Under the pieces are notes generated by a model. It had not been told where the DNA came from and searched no databases. It saw only the letters and a program-made list of their open reading frames with translations. This document shows positions 8,278 through 16,988 of a DNA stretch of 64,000 bases, piece after piece. The first letter of the stretch is position 1; each line of letters begins with the position of its first letter. The stretch is taken from the NCBI GenBank assembly GCA_002709565.1, contig PAPY01000008.1, positions 49,990-113,989 of the forward strand, read 5' to 3'. The DNA is from Legionellales bacterium. GTDB lineage: Bacteria; Pseudomonadota; Gammaproteobacteria; UBA1113. A program made the translations under genes and the position numbers.

Positions 8278-8853
8278 TTAAAGCCGGCTTTTCGCACCAG
8301 TCTCTTTTTTGTTGCTGTCTTTGCGTTTAAAGAATAGTCTGCGGTGGCGTTCTTTACGGTGTTTCATGGCGCGAATGACCCAGAGGCGCCAGAACAATAG
8401 TATAAACCCATAGCCTATCAGGGCTGCAATAATCCCACAAATCACTGATCCTAGTAGGAGAGGTTCCCAGATGCGCAGAAACTTCGTCTCTAGCCAATGT
8501 AAAGATAATTCCATATGAAAAGGCTCATGGGGAATACGTAAAATTGTCGTGCCGACTTTGTAGCAGAAGAAAAATATCGGCGGCATGGTAAAAGGATTGG
8601 TTATCCAGACCAAACACACCGAGATAGGCAAGTTACCGCGCCATAAGATAGCCAGGGCTGCAGCAACGACCATTTGAAATGGGATCGGCAGGAAGGCCGT
8701 AAACAAACCGATGGCAAATGCTCGAGCTACACTGTGGCGGTTCATATGCCAGAGGTTTTCATTGTGCAAAATTGTACCGAACATTTGTAAATATTTATGT
8801 TCGCGAATCAACTTGGGATCAGGCAAAAAACGTTTAAAGATATGTTTTGGCAT
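8278..8853 (-). CDS. DUF2062 membrane protein
   Basis: A 191-aa protein with the DUF2062 pattern: a basic amphipathic N-terminus (MPKHIFKRFLPDP), a conserved-looking SVARAFAIGLFTAFLPIPFQM segment near residue 45, the NPFTMPPIFFFCYKVG motif (about 90-105), two or three hydrophobic helices and a strongly basic tail (MKHRKERHRRLFFKRK). The family is often encoded next to comEC or msbA-type genes, as here, but has no settled function. Start choice: the ATG at 8853 has AGGA seven bases upstream, whereas the ATG at 8859 overlaps that AGG and is unlikely. Confidence 0.8.
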   Translation of the reverse strand: MPKHIFKRFLPDPKLIREHKYLQMFGTILHNENLWHMNRHSVARAFAIGLFTAFLPIPFQMVVAAALAILWRGNLPISVCLVWITNPFTMPPIFFFCYKVGTTILRIPHEPFHMELSLHWLETKFLRIWEPLLLGSVICGIIAALIGYGFILLFWRLWVIRAMKHRKERHRRLFFKRKDSNKKETGAKSRL

Positions 8854-8887
8854 TCGCATCCTTTATGTGTTTGTATATAATAATCCA

Positions 8888-11158
8888 ATGATTGGATTTG
8901 TTATATGTTTTTTTATCGGCAGTTTGACCTTATTGCTATCAAGTACGGTGCCAATTTGGTTAATGGTTTGCCTCGTTGCGTCCATTGTTGCCTTTAGTCA
9001 TTTTGCCCTGACACCACGTTGCCAACGTTATAGCCTGTGGTGTCTCGCTGGCTGTTGTTGGATAGGCTTGTATAGCAATTTTTTTGCGCCTTGGCAATTG
9101 CCAGAAGAGTGGATAGGAAAAAATTTATCCGTGCAAGGGGTGGTGTCATCAGTGCCATTGCGAAGTGATGAGGCTCAACGGTTTGAATTGAGAACAAATC
9201 AACTGTGTTTTAAAGCCCACTGCGTTAAACGCCGTGCACGTTTGCGCTTGAGTTGGTATCGAGCGCCGGATGTGAAATTACGGGCAGGGGATGAGTGGCA
9301 GTTAACGGTACGGGTAAAACCACCCCATGGTTATGGTAATCCGGGGAGTTATCCAGTGGAGCAGGCGGCATTAGCACAAAAAATCTCTGCTCACGGCTAT
9401 GTGGTTGCTAAACAAGCTCATCGATTCGTCTCGCATCGCTGGTATCGACATCCGGTTAATCAACTGCGGCAGCGATTGTATCAGCGTATATCGGCAAGCA
9501 AATTACCTTATAGCGCAATGATAACGGCGTTGAGTTTAGGCTTGCGCAGTGGGTTTGATAATCAACAGTGGCAAGTGTTGCAAAATACTGGGACGAATCA
9601 TCTATTGGCTATTTCAGGTTTGCACATTGGGTTGGTAGCAGGGTTATTTTATAGCTTAGTGAGTGTGTTATGGCGCTTAAGTGCGCGAGCTTGTGATGTG
9701 ATGGCGACGCCTCGGATTGCTGCCATGGCGGCCGTCATTGCTGCGGGTAGTTATAGTTTGTTGGCGGGATTCACGCTAGCAACGGAGCGTGCGTTTATCA
9801 TGGTGGCAGTTTTCGCTTGCGCACGGTTTTTTGTTCGCAGTCATAACGTCTGGCAGAGTTACTGTTTGGCGCTATTTATTTGTCTGTTGCTGAATCCATT
9901 TGCATTATTGACTGCAGGGTTTTGGTTATCATTCTCAGCAGTGGCGGTGTTACTGTTAGGCTTTGCTAATCGCGTCGGGACAATGCCTAGATGGAAAAGT
10001 CTATTGCAGGCGCAATTGCTGGTGTTGATAGGCTTGTTGCCCATTACGTTATTTTATTTTCAGCAATTCTCCATAATCAGTATCGTGGCAAATAGCGTAG
10101 CGATCCCATGGGTAGGGTTTGTTATTGTGCCTTTGAGCTTATTGGCCAGTATTGTCAGTTTTAGTCATACTTTGGGTGGCGTATTACTATGGTTTGCTAA
10201 TACTAATCTTACCGCACTGTGGTGGCTGTTAGCGAAACTCAGTGCAATGCCCCACAGTGTTTGGCACCACGGTATAGCATCGCCATGGACTTTACCTTTG
10301 GGAGTAATAGGGGTAGGGTTATTGCTGTTACCTAGAGGAGTACCAGGAAAATGGCTAGGGTTACTGTGGTTGTTACCGGTATTATTTTACCGTGGCGAAA
10401 CCGTTGCGCCAAATAGTTTTAAACTAACAATGTTAGATGTGGGGCAGGGGCTGAGTGTGATTATCCGTACAAGCAACCACGTATTAGTCTATGACACAGG
10501 ACGTAGTTTTCCTAGCGGTACTGATTTGGGCAAACAAGTGGTGGTGCCGTATCTACGCACGCAAAATATTCACAAACTCGATAAGATAGTCATTAGTCAC
10601 GGGGATAATGATCATAGTGGTGGTTTGCAGAGTGTCATGCAAGCCTATCCTCACACGGAGGTTGTTAGCAGCGCGCCAAAGAAACTCAAGGTTACTGGCG
10701 TTAATCAATGCTTAGCAGGACAGCAGTGGCAGTGGGATGGCGTGATATTTGAGTTCTTATATCCGACGGAGTCTACTTTAGGCCGTAATAATGATAGCTC
10801 TTGCGTCTTGAAAATATCAGCCGGGAAATACAGCGCCTTGCTTCCTGGTGATATAGAACATTATGGCGAAAACTACCTTGTGCATCATGTTGCAAATCTC
10901 AAGAGCAATATTTTGATAGCCCCCCATCACGGTAGCAGTACGTCCTCGACAGAAACATTTCTACAAGCAGTTCAACCTCAGTACGGCTTGATTTCTGCCG
11001 GGTTTTATAACCGCTATCATTTTCCTCGAGCAGATGTTATTGAGCGCTATGCAAGGCAAGGCTCTATTATTCTTAATACAGGGAATAGTGGTATGGTTAC
11101 AGCGGTAATGGATCCCCAAAACGGTATAAGCAACCTTCAAGGCTTTGTCGGTCACTAA
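8888..11158 (+). CDS. comEC: DNA internalisation/competence protein ComEC/Rec2
   Basis: This 756-aa protein forms the inner-membrane channel that takes up single-stranded DNA in natural transformation. It has an N-terminal OB-like domain, a multi-helix Competence domain beginning around LLAISGLHIGLVAGLFYSLV (about residue 235), and a C-terminal metallo-beta-lactamase domain starting LDVGQGLSVII with the metal motif SHGDNDHSGG and later LIAPHHGSST. The open frame continues upstream but overlaps the DUF2062 gene. The ATG at 8888 gives MIGFVICFFIGSLTLLL, a normal ComEC start; GTG 8867 is also possible. No clear ribosome-binding site. A TATAAT-like sequence (8876-8882) precedes it. Confidence 0.9.
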   Translation: MIGFVICFFIGSLTLLLSSTVPIWLMVCLVASIVAFSHFALTPRCQRYSLWCLAGCCWIGLYSNFFAPWQLPEEWIGKNLSVQGVVSSVPLRSDEAQRFELRTNQLCFKAHCVKRRARLRLSWYRAPDVKLRAGDEWQLTVRVKPPHGYGNPGSYPVEQAALAQKISAHGYVVAKQAHRFVSHRWYRHPVNQLRQRLYQRISASKLPYSAMITALSLGLRSGFDNQQWQVLQNTGTNHLLAISGLHIGLVAGLFYSLVSVLWRLSARACDVMATPRIAAMAAVIAAGSYSLLAGFTLATERAFIMVAVFACARFFVRSHNVWQSYCLALFICLLLNPFALLTAGFWLSFSAVAVLLLGFANRVGTMPRWKSLLQAQLLVLIGLLPITLFYFQQFSIISIVANSVAIPWVGFVIVPLSLLASIVSFSHTLGGVLLWFANTNLTALWWLLAKLSAMPHSVWHHGIASPWTLPLGVIGVGLLLLPRGVPGKWLGLLWLLPVLFYRGETVAPNSFKLTMLDVGQGLSVIIRTSNHVLVYDTGRSFPSGTDLGKQVVVPYLRTQNIHKLDKIVISHGDNDHSGGLQSVMQAYPHTEVVSSAPKKLKVTGVNQCLAGQQWQWDGVIFEFLYPTESTLGRNNDSSCVLKISAGKYSALLPGDIEHYGENYLVHHVANLKSNILIAPHHGSSTSSTETFLQAVQPQYGLISAGFYNRYHFPRADVIERYARQGSIILNTGNSGMVTAVMDPQNGISNLQGFVGH

Positions 11159-11169
11159 CGTTTGGAAGG

Positions 11170-11197
11170 TTGACGATTCATCAGAATAACGTAAAAT
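11170..11197 (+). promoter_or_regulatory. Sigma70-type promoter for the 611-aa ORF
   Basis: TTGACG (11170-11175) and TAAAAT (11192-11197) are separated by 16 bases, 47 bases upstream of the ATG at 11244. The expected start point falls near 11204, at the edge of a palindrome. Confidence 0.55.
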
Positions 11198-11203
11198 TGG
11201 CAT

Positions 11204-11220
11204 CAATATTAACAATATTG
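11204..11220. promoter_or_regulatory. Palindrome at the predicted transcription start
   Basis: CAATATT-AAC-AATATTG has perfect 7-bp arms and a 3-base centre, placed directly after the -10 box at 11192-11197. The size and place fit an operator for a dimeric repressor, but no regulator is assigned. Confidence 0.4.
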
Positions 11221-11243
11221 TTCAATAACTATAGGAATTTACG

Positions 11244-13079
11244 ATGAGTTACCCTAATCTACCTAATGAGCTCAACTCGGACGCCGGAGCAGCTACTATT
11301 AAAGAGACTTTTGAAATCGCGGCGTCTGCTGTTGACAACTTACCTGAGGGTGCGAAAAACAATTTTGATGAATTTTTGACTTGGCTTGAAGACAACAAAG
11401 CTCAATTTATACAAAACTCAAGTGCGGCTTGTATATTCATCTGCCTCTGTAATGATAGGAAAGTAGATCCAAAGATAATTTTTCATCTTATAAAACAATA
11501 TCTTTTAAACAATCCGATGCATGATGAGGTTATGAAGGAATTCCTTAATATAATAAAAAATCAAGGCGTTGACAACAAGCCTCTTAAGTCAATGCTTGAA
11601 CAAAGTGAGTTGTTAACGGATGTTGGCAAGCATTTAATTGAACGTCTTGTCAATCTAGACCCAATGCTAATAGATACAATGCTAATAGATATGTTTGTGG
11701 ATGTTGTAAGAGAATGTCTGACAATATCTTTTACGCTCATGAGGTCAACTAAAGACTACCCTGGCGAGTATACTCAGGAATCAGTTTTTGAGATTATTAA
11801 TAGATTAAGACTTCAATTATTCAACACCTATAAGGCTTTTGATACTGACAGTGAAAGTATTGAGTCAAAGTTTTTTTATCATAACTTCTATTTAATCTCA
11901 TCAGGATATCATATTATTCGCCGAGATTGGCAATCAATGGTGAAGCAATTTAAAAAGATTTGTAGTCTAAGGAGCGCCCTTGAGGGGAAGTTGTCCTCTG
12001 TGAACCAGGATGCATTTAGAAATTCTGTCTTTCAGTTGTTTCACTTATCGAGTATACTAATGACTGGACCCGACAAAGATCTGGAGGCTGCAGCTAAGCT
12101 TATTTTAGCCTATCCATTTGCTGCTGCAAACGATGACGATTTTTATTGTCCAGACCTCCCATATCTCGAGAAGGCGATAATTCATATAAATTCCCTTATA
12201 AACGAGCTCGAAGCATCAGGTAACAGAAGACTGGTAAAAGGGCTGCGCAAAGCCGTGCAAGCATTGTCGGATCTTCTCGACGGCAACAAGCCAAAATCAC
12301 AGCAGTTAACATTAGCACCATTGATGGAGCACAATGAGCAGGGTCGTATGATAAGCGACAAAAAAGATAGGCTAGAAAAAATAAACTCTAAGATTACAAA
12401 ATTCTTGCTAGAGAATATAGATTCTCCTAATGTTGTCTTTGAAAGAAAATTCAATAAAAAAAGCATCCAAAATCATTGGAATAAAAGCACTAGTAATCAT
12501 TTTGAAATAATTATTGCTGCGTTGCATTGCAACCCACTTAATGCATTTTATCTGTTTCGCAAAGCAAAGAGCATTGTGCTGGCTAAAAAACAACATATAC
12601 TTCGACAAGTAATTCATAGATTACAAGCGAAACTAAGGCTTAATGTATCTTCAGCATATGACAAGGTGTTAAATATCCAGTTGATTGACGAATTGATCAA
12701 ATATTTAGGTAATCAGGCAACAAGAAGTGATGAGCATATTGTTGCACTCGTGAATGCTTTAGCGAATGCCATGGTCCATGATACTGAGATAGAACTATTA
12801 ATGCTATTTGTAGAAAAAGCGAATATCTTGTTAAGCTATCTAAGCATTGATAAAGACCTCATTCACAAAATTGAGGCCGGGTTTATTTATAAGTTGGCTA
12901 AAATTGCTTGGCTGAGAGAAAGTTATAGTTTATCACTGCAGTGTTGTGAGAAGATTATTGATGCCATGCCCTGCGATGATACTGAAACAATACCTTATCG
13001 GCGGTTGCTCGAAGCTTTAGATGAATGTTCACATAAAATTAGTTCGCCCGAGGTTAAGCGCCAAAAAAAGGACTTTTAA
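11244..13079 (+). CDS. Large unknown protein, 0-frame part (611 aa)
   Basis: I do not recognise this protein. It is 611 aa, mostly predicted alpha-helical, without a signal peptide or clear membrane segment. The DNA is visibly more AT-rich than the flanking comEC and msbA genes, suggesting transfer or different selection. The start has AGGAA upstream (TATAGGAATTTACGATG). The frame stops with TAA at 13077-13079, immediately after a canonical A_AAA_AAG slippery heptamer (13064-13070). The -1 frame is then open for another 674 codons without a credible start of its own. The gene is therefore either the first part of a frameshifted ~1283-aa protein or half of a gene broken by an indel. Confidence 0.65.
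   Translation: MSYPNLPNELNSDAGAATIKETFEIAASAVDNLPEGAKNNFDEFLTWLEDNKAQFIQNSSAACIFICLCNDRKVDPKIIFHLIKQYLLNNPMHDEVMKEFLNIIKNQGVDNKPLKSMLEQSELLTDVGKHLIERLVNLDPMLIDTMLIDMFVDVVRECLTISFTLMRSTKDYPGEYTQESVFEIINRLRLQLFNTYKAFDTDSESIESKFFYHNFYLISSGYHIIRRDWQSMVKQFKKICSLRSALEGKLSSVNQDAFRNSVFQLFHLSSILMTGPDKDLEAAAKLILAYPFAAANDDDFYCPDLPYLEKAIIHINSLINELEASGNRRLVKGLRKAVQALSDLLDGNKPKSQQLTLAPLMEHNEQGRMISDKKDRLEKINSKITKFLLENIDSPNVVFERKFNKKSIQNHWNKSTSNHFEIIIAALHCNPLNAFYLFRKAKSIVLAKKQHILRQVIHRLQAKLRLNVSSAYDKVLNIQLIDELIKYLGNQATRSDEHIVALVNALANAMVHDTEIELLMLFVEKANILLSYLSIDKDLIHKIEAGFIYKLAKIAWLRESYSLSLQCCEKIIDAMPCDDTETIPYRRLLEALDECSHKISSPEVKRQKKDF
13064..13070 (+). promoter_or_regulatory. -1 ribosomal frameshift heptamer A_AAA_AAG
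   Basis: In the reading frame of the upstream ORF the bases are CGC CAA AAA AAG GAC TTT TAA, so A_AAA_AAG sits exactly in frame as in bacterial dnaX. GAGG (13050-13053) stands ten bases upstream, where a stimulatory Shine-Dalgarno-like element is known to act. Slipping back one base gives AAA AAA GGA CTT TTA ATT GAT and enters the long -1 frame. No strong hairpin was found immediately downstream. Confidence 0.5.
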
Positions 13080-15094
13080 TTGATGATATTTTCGACGCTT
13101 TTGAACAGCTCTGGGGTCTTGACTATGACTTCTTAAAACACAAGCTTAATGAGCTGGAGTCTGATGTCCTTCCCATCAATGAAAAACATAAGAAAATTGA
13201 TAAGCCCTCACGGCCAACTCATTCTCAACAGCGCAAACCCAGAGCGCCATCAACAAAGTCGGTACCTAATCCAGCAACAAAGCCGGGTCGCCGCAAGGCA
13301 AAAGCGAAAAGAACCAAACGCTCACGGACTGATGACGTCATTCAACCCCCTGTATTGCCTGAAGCTACAGCAACAGTCTCCAGTGAGTTTGACCAAGCGC
13401 AACAACGCTTATCAGCTATTGATTCAACTCTGGGTAAACTTTTTGAGTCACAAACGCAATTCGATGAGTCCTGTGATAGATTGATTCAATCCTGCCTAGA
13501 GCAAAGAGAACGGTTGGATAATTTGGCTAAACAAGCTAAATCTAAAATGCTAAATGACACTGACCGACCTGAATTAGATGCTTTACTTCTTCTTAATCGA
13601 CACAGGTTAAAAGTCGGTGAAAACATTCAACTTGAGAGTAACCTTAACGTGGATGACAGCTTGGAAACTCTCCGAGGACAGCACGCCAGCTTCGATAATA
13701 TATTGGCAGATAAGCCAGATGTTATTGAGCGTGTTAATGAGGGATTAGATGAGCTCAAATCAAGCATTGAGGAACTACGGCAGACCATCGACTCTTTTGC
13801 CAAACGCTTGGCGAAAGAAACCCAAGATAGTCCGGGTGAGGAACCTCTAAGTAAACGCGTTACTCGACTCAAGGCTAAGCTTGCGCGCGCTAAAGATAGA
13901 CTACAACAGCCTGATGCAGAGCCACAACAACCCGCACGCCCTAGGCGGCAAGTTGCTAGGTTCAGGCGCGGTAGAAATGCGCCTCAAAAAGAGCGCCAAC
14001 AGCCAGCACAGGTTGCTCAGCGTCGCTCTCAGCCACGCCAGCCCAGCAGCAATGGGGCTAGTATGACAAGCAGCTCTACGAGTAATGCGGGTGCTCTAAT
14101 AGCACGTTTGCCAATGCGACGCCAGCCTCCCATTGCAAGTCGTAACGACTATTTGCGCTGGGAAATTTGTAATAACGCTCATTTGCTTTCAGAATGGGGC
14201 AATAGTGAAGTTAGCCTGAATCCAGCTCTTAGCCAATATTATTTGCTGTTGCGCTTGTGCCATAGTTTGTCACTGATTGAACATAGCTACAAACGTCTAA
14301 GCTATGCAGATGATGCTAAAGTGATTCGTAATTATCTCATGCACCATGCAGACTGTGTTGATGCGGCTCCCGAACTGATGCAAGAATTACGTCATGCTTT
14401 GACGCCGGTTATTGAGTCTCCTGGGCAACGCCACCAACTTATGCTGAAATCAACCGGAATTTGTCAAATGGCTTATGCTCAACTTAACCTGCAGACAGGC
14501 AGACGATCGCCCGAACGTCGAGCAGCTGGAAGCTGTCTTGAACGTTTAACGAAATTAACACGTGATTTATGTCAGTATCGTGATTATCGTGAACGTAATA
14601 ATGATAAATGGGAATATTTTTCAGTGTTGCAAAGTGAAGTAAAAGGCCTAGTGGTTAAAATAGGCCAAACCTTACGTGACTTAGAGGCATCAACCTGTCC
14701 GCACAAGTATCGAGAGGTGCGGTTAGCTTTGATTGCAAGGCAATACTCATTGGGACGTCCTCACCAAACTATCCCTGGCAAGTGTATCACTGTCTTTGAA
14801 TTCTATCGTAACAAGATGGGCCATGAATTCACCGATCGTGAATTTGCGGTGGATAGGAATGGACTTGAGGCGGGTGGATTTGAGTTGATTTCGATGATGG
14901 AATTGAATTTAGTCCTAGACCATGCAGGTGCACTCCTTGAAATTATTCAACAAGCAAGTCAGTCGCAAGCACAGTCATCATTTCATGCCCCAGCCTCTAT
15001 GACGAGTACCGGTGATGATGAACAGTCTCAACCTGAACCCGAAGCTCCACAAGAGGAAGAGCAAAAAGCTAATGGCAGAGGGGCTCGACGTTAA
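13070..15094 (+). CDS. Large unknown protein, -1 frame part (about 674 aa)
   Basis: This frame is open from 13058 to 15094 and reads as coding from its first codons (LIDDIFDAFEQLWGLDYDFL), yet has no ATG or GTG near its beginning. The first usable codon is a TTG at 13355 with no ribosome-binding site. It is in the -1 frame of the upstream ORF across the slippery site at 13064-13070. Visible parts: an acidic helical start, a Lys/Arg/Pro-rich linker (about 13185-13345), a coiled-coil region (13380-13900), a Gln/Arg/Pro-rich linker (13900-14080), a folded helical domain (about 14080-14960) and an acidic tail (EPEAPQEEEQKANG). The acidic tail resembles E-block export signals; that is inference. 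Confidence 0.6.
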   Translation, partial: GLLIDDIFDAFEQLWGLDYDFLKHKLNELESDVLPINEKHKKIDKPSRPTHSQQRKPRAPSTKSVPNPATKPGRRKAKAKRTKRSRTDDVIQPPVLPEATATVSSEFDQAQQRLSAIDSTLGKLFESQTQFDESCDRLIQSCLEQRERLDNLAKQAKSKMLNDTDRPELDALLLLNRHRLKVGENIQLESNLNVDDSLETLRGQHASFDNILADKPDVIERVNEGLDELKSSIEELRQTIDSFAKRLAKETQDSPGEEPLSKRVTRLKAKLARAKDRLQQPDAEPQQPARPRRQVARFRRGRNAPQKERQQPAQVAQRRSQPRQPSSNGASMTSSSTSNAGALIARLPMRRQPPIASRNDYLRWEICNNAHLLSEWGNSEVSLNPALSQYYLLLRLCHSLSLIEHSYKRLSYADDAKVIRNYLMHHADCVDAAPELMQELRHALTPVIESPGQRHQLMLKSTGICQMAYAQLNLQTGRRSPERRAAGSCLERLTKLTRDLCQYRDYRERNNDKWEYFSVLQSEVKGLVVKIGQTLRDLEASTCPHKYREVRLALIARQYSLGRPHQTIPGKCITVFEFYRNKMGHEFTDREFAVDRNGLEAGGFELISMMELNLVLDHAGALLEIIQQASQSQAQSSFHAPASMTSTGDDEQSQPEPEAPQEEEQKANGRGARR

Positions 15095-15128
15095 GGTTAA
15101 TACAGCAACTGTTATGACTGCCATTTGA

Positions 15129-15137
15129 TGCTATAAT
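15129..15137 (+). promoter_or_regulatory. Extended -10 element upstream of msbA
   Basis: TGCTATAAT is a perfect extended -10 box, 40 bases before the msbA start. No good -35 box is seen at 16-18 bases, which is usual for extended -10 promoters. Confidence 0.5.
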
Positions 15138-15176
15138 GCCGCCCAGTTATTAAACAGCTGAAGGTAACCTATTGAT

Positions 15177-16988
15177 ATGGCTAAATATCACGCAATTCCA
15201 CGCAAACGCCCTCAAGGTAACGCGGTGGCTCTCTACAAGCGCTTGCTCAGTTATGGCCGGCCGTTTTTGGGAATTTTTGTCATTGCCATCATCGCTAATT
15301 TGGCCTACTCCGGTATTGATGCCCTGTATGTCTACTCTTTGAAGCCGTTACTGGATGTGGGCTTTTATGCGAAGAACTCCACCTTCTTAAAGTTGGTGCC
15401 TTTTATCGCGGTGGGGTTATTCCTGTTGCGATCAGTGGCTAACCTTGGCGGTAACTATGCCATGTCCTATGTAGGGCGTAGTGTAGTGATGCGTTTTCGG
15501 CAGGAAATTTTTAATCAGTTCTTGCGTCTACCTTGTAGCTTCTACGATAAAAGTTCTTCTGGGCACTTGTTATCGATGGTGGTCTACAATGCTTCCCAAG
15601 TAGCCGATGCCAGTACCGATGCTTTAGTGACGGTCGCGCAGTCGGGTTTCTTTGTTATAGGATTGCTGGTGGTAATGTTCTCTATCAGTTGGCAATTGTC
15701 GCTTATTTTTTTCGTCACGGCACCATTCCTGGCGGTCATCATGAAAATCAGCAGTAAGCGTTTAAAGTCATTAAACCGTGGTGTGCAAGAAGGGGTGGGA
15801 GATATCTCTCATGTCGCCGAAGAGGCTATTGAAGGTTATCGTGTTGTGCGTACCTTTGGTGGTGAAGACTATGAATCGAAAAAATTTAACAAAGCCATCC
15901 TCAAAAACTTAAAACGCGAATTAAAAGTAGTTATCACTAAGTCATTGAGCTCATCATCGGTACAAATTGTGGGTGTTATCGTGCTGGCAATTATGATCAT
16001 GGTGGGGACGTCGAATATGGGCCATAAGGCCTTAACACCGGGTGCTTTTATTGCTTTGATCTCATCCATGATGGCGTTATTGAAACCCATGAAAGATTTA
16101 ACCAAAGTCAATGCCACTATTCAGCGCGGACTTGCGGGTGCTGAAAGTATTTTTGAGTTGATTGACGAGCCAGCGGAAAGAGATACCGGCACTCTGGAGC
16201 TCGACAGAGTGCACGGTGATATCATCTATAAAGACGTTGGTTTCAGTTATAACCAAAGCAATGGTAATGTGCTAGAAAACATCAGCTTCACCGTCAGTTC
16301 GGGCAAGACCATTGCCTTTGTTGGTCGTTCCGGGAGTGGTAAATCAACCCTTGTTAATTTATTGCCGCGCTTTTATGACCATGATACTGGCACCATAACA
16401 ATTGATGGCAATGATGTGAATGACATCAAGCTTAGCTCATTACGTCAACAATTTGCCTTAGTGACGCAACACGTGACGCTATTCAACGATACTATCGCTA
16501 ACAATATCGCCTACGGTCGTCTCGGCGATGATGTGACGGATGCAGATATTGAACAGGCGGCGAAAGCGGCCCATGCTATGGAATTCATTCAAGAGTTACC
16601 GGAAGGTCTCCATACTTTGATTGGTGAGAATGGGGTGTTGTTATCGGGCGGGCAACGCCAGCGCATAGCTATTGCCCGTGCCATCTTAAAAGACGCGCCA
16701 ATTTTGATCCTTGATGAAGCGACCTCGGCGTTGGATACCGAATCTGAGCGCCATATCCAAGCAGCACTGGAAGAAGTCATGCGTAACCGAACCACCTTGG
16801 TTATTGCCCATCGGTTATCAACTATTGAGAATGCCGATCAGATAGTTGTGTTAGACAAAGGCCATATTGTCGAGACCGGCACCCACAGTGAATTATTGGC
16901 AAAAGAAGGTCATTATGCCAAATTACATCGCTTACAATTTAAAGATCCCCGTGCCGCAATTGTCAATCCATTAGGAGAAGCTGGGTGA
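15177..16988 (+). CDS. msbA: Lipid A/phospholipid flippase MsbA (ABC exporter)
   Basis: This 603-aa half-transporter has six membrane helices (about residues 20-320) followed by an ATPase domain with Walker A VGRSGSGKST (about 382-391), signature LLSGGQRQR, Walker B ILILDEATSALD and the H-loop VIAHRLST. MsbA flips lipid A-core across the inner membrane. Identification among ABC exporters is supported by its overlap with lpxK, the same pairing as in other gammaproteobacteria. The start ATG follows GAAGGTAACC. The length is close to the roughly 580-600 aa usual for the family. Confidence 0.92.
   Translation: MAKYHAIPRKRPQGNAVALYKRLLSYGRPFLGIFVIAIIANLAYSGIDALYVYSLKPLLDVGFYAKNSTFLKLVPFIAVGLFLLRSVANLGGNYAMSYVGRSVVMRFRQEIFNQFLRLPCSFYDKSSSGHLLSMVVYNASQVADASTDALVTVAQSGFFVIGLLVVMFSISWQLSLIFFVTAPFLAVIMKISSKRLKSLNRGVQEGVGDISHVAEEAIEGYRVVRTFGGEDYESKKFNKAILKNLKRELKVVITKSLSSSSVQIVGVIVLAIMIMVGTSNMGHKALTPGAFIALISSMMALLKPMKDLTKVNATIQRGLAGAESIFELIDEPAERDTGTLELDRVHGDIIYKDVGFSYNQSNGNVLENISFTVSSGKTIAFVGRSGSGKSTLVNLLPRFYDHDTGTITIDGNDVNDIKLSSLRQQFALVTQHVTLFNDTIANNIAYGRLGDDVTDADIEQAAKAAHAMEFIQELPEGLHTLIGENGVLLSGGQRQRIAIARAILKDAPILILDEATSALDTESERHIQAALEEVMRNRTTLVIAHRLSTIENADQIVVLDKGHIVETGTHSELLAKEGHYAKLHRLQFKDPRAAIVNPLGEAG

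Noticed and set aside
8711..8887. 59-residue N-terminal extension of ComEC
   Set aside because: It lies antisense to the well-supported DUF2062 start and has no ComEC-like features; the start at 8888 fits the family.
13149..13484. 111-aa forward ORF across the frameshift junction
   Set aside because: It is in a third frame over the basic linker; the long -1 frame is the coding one.
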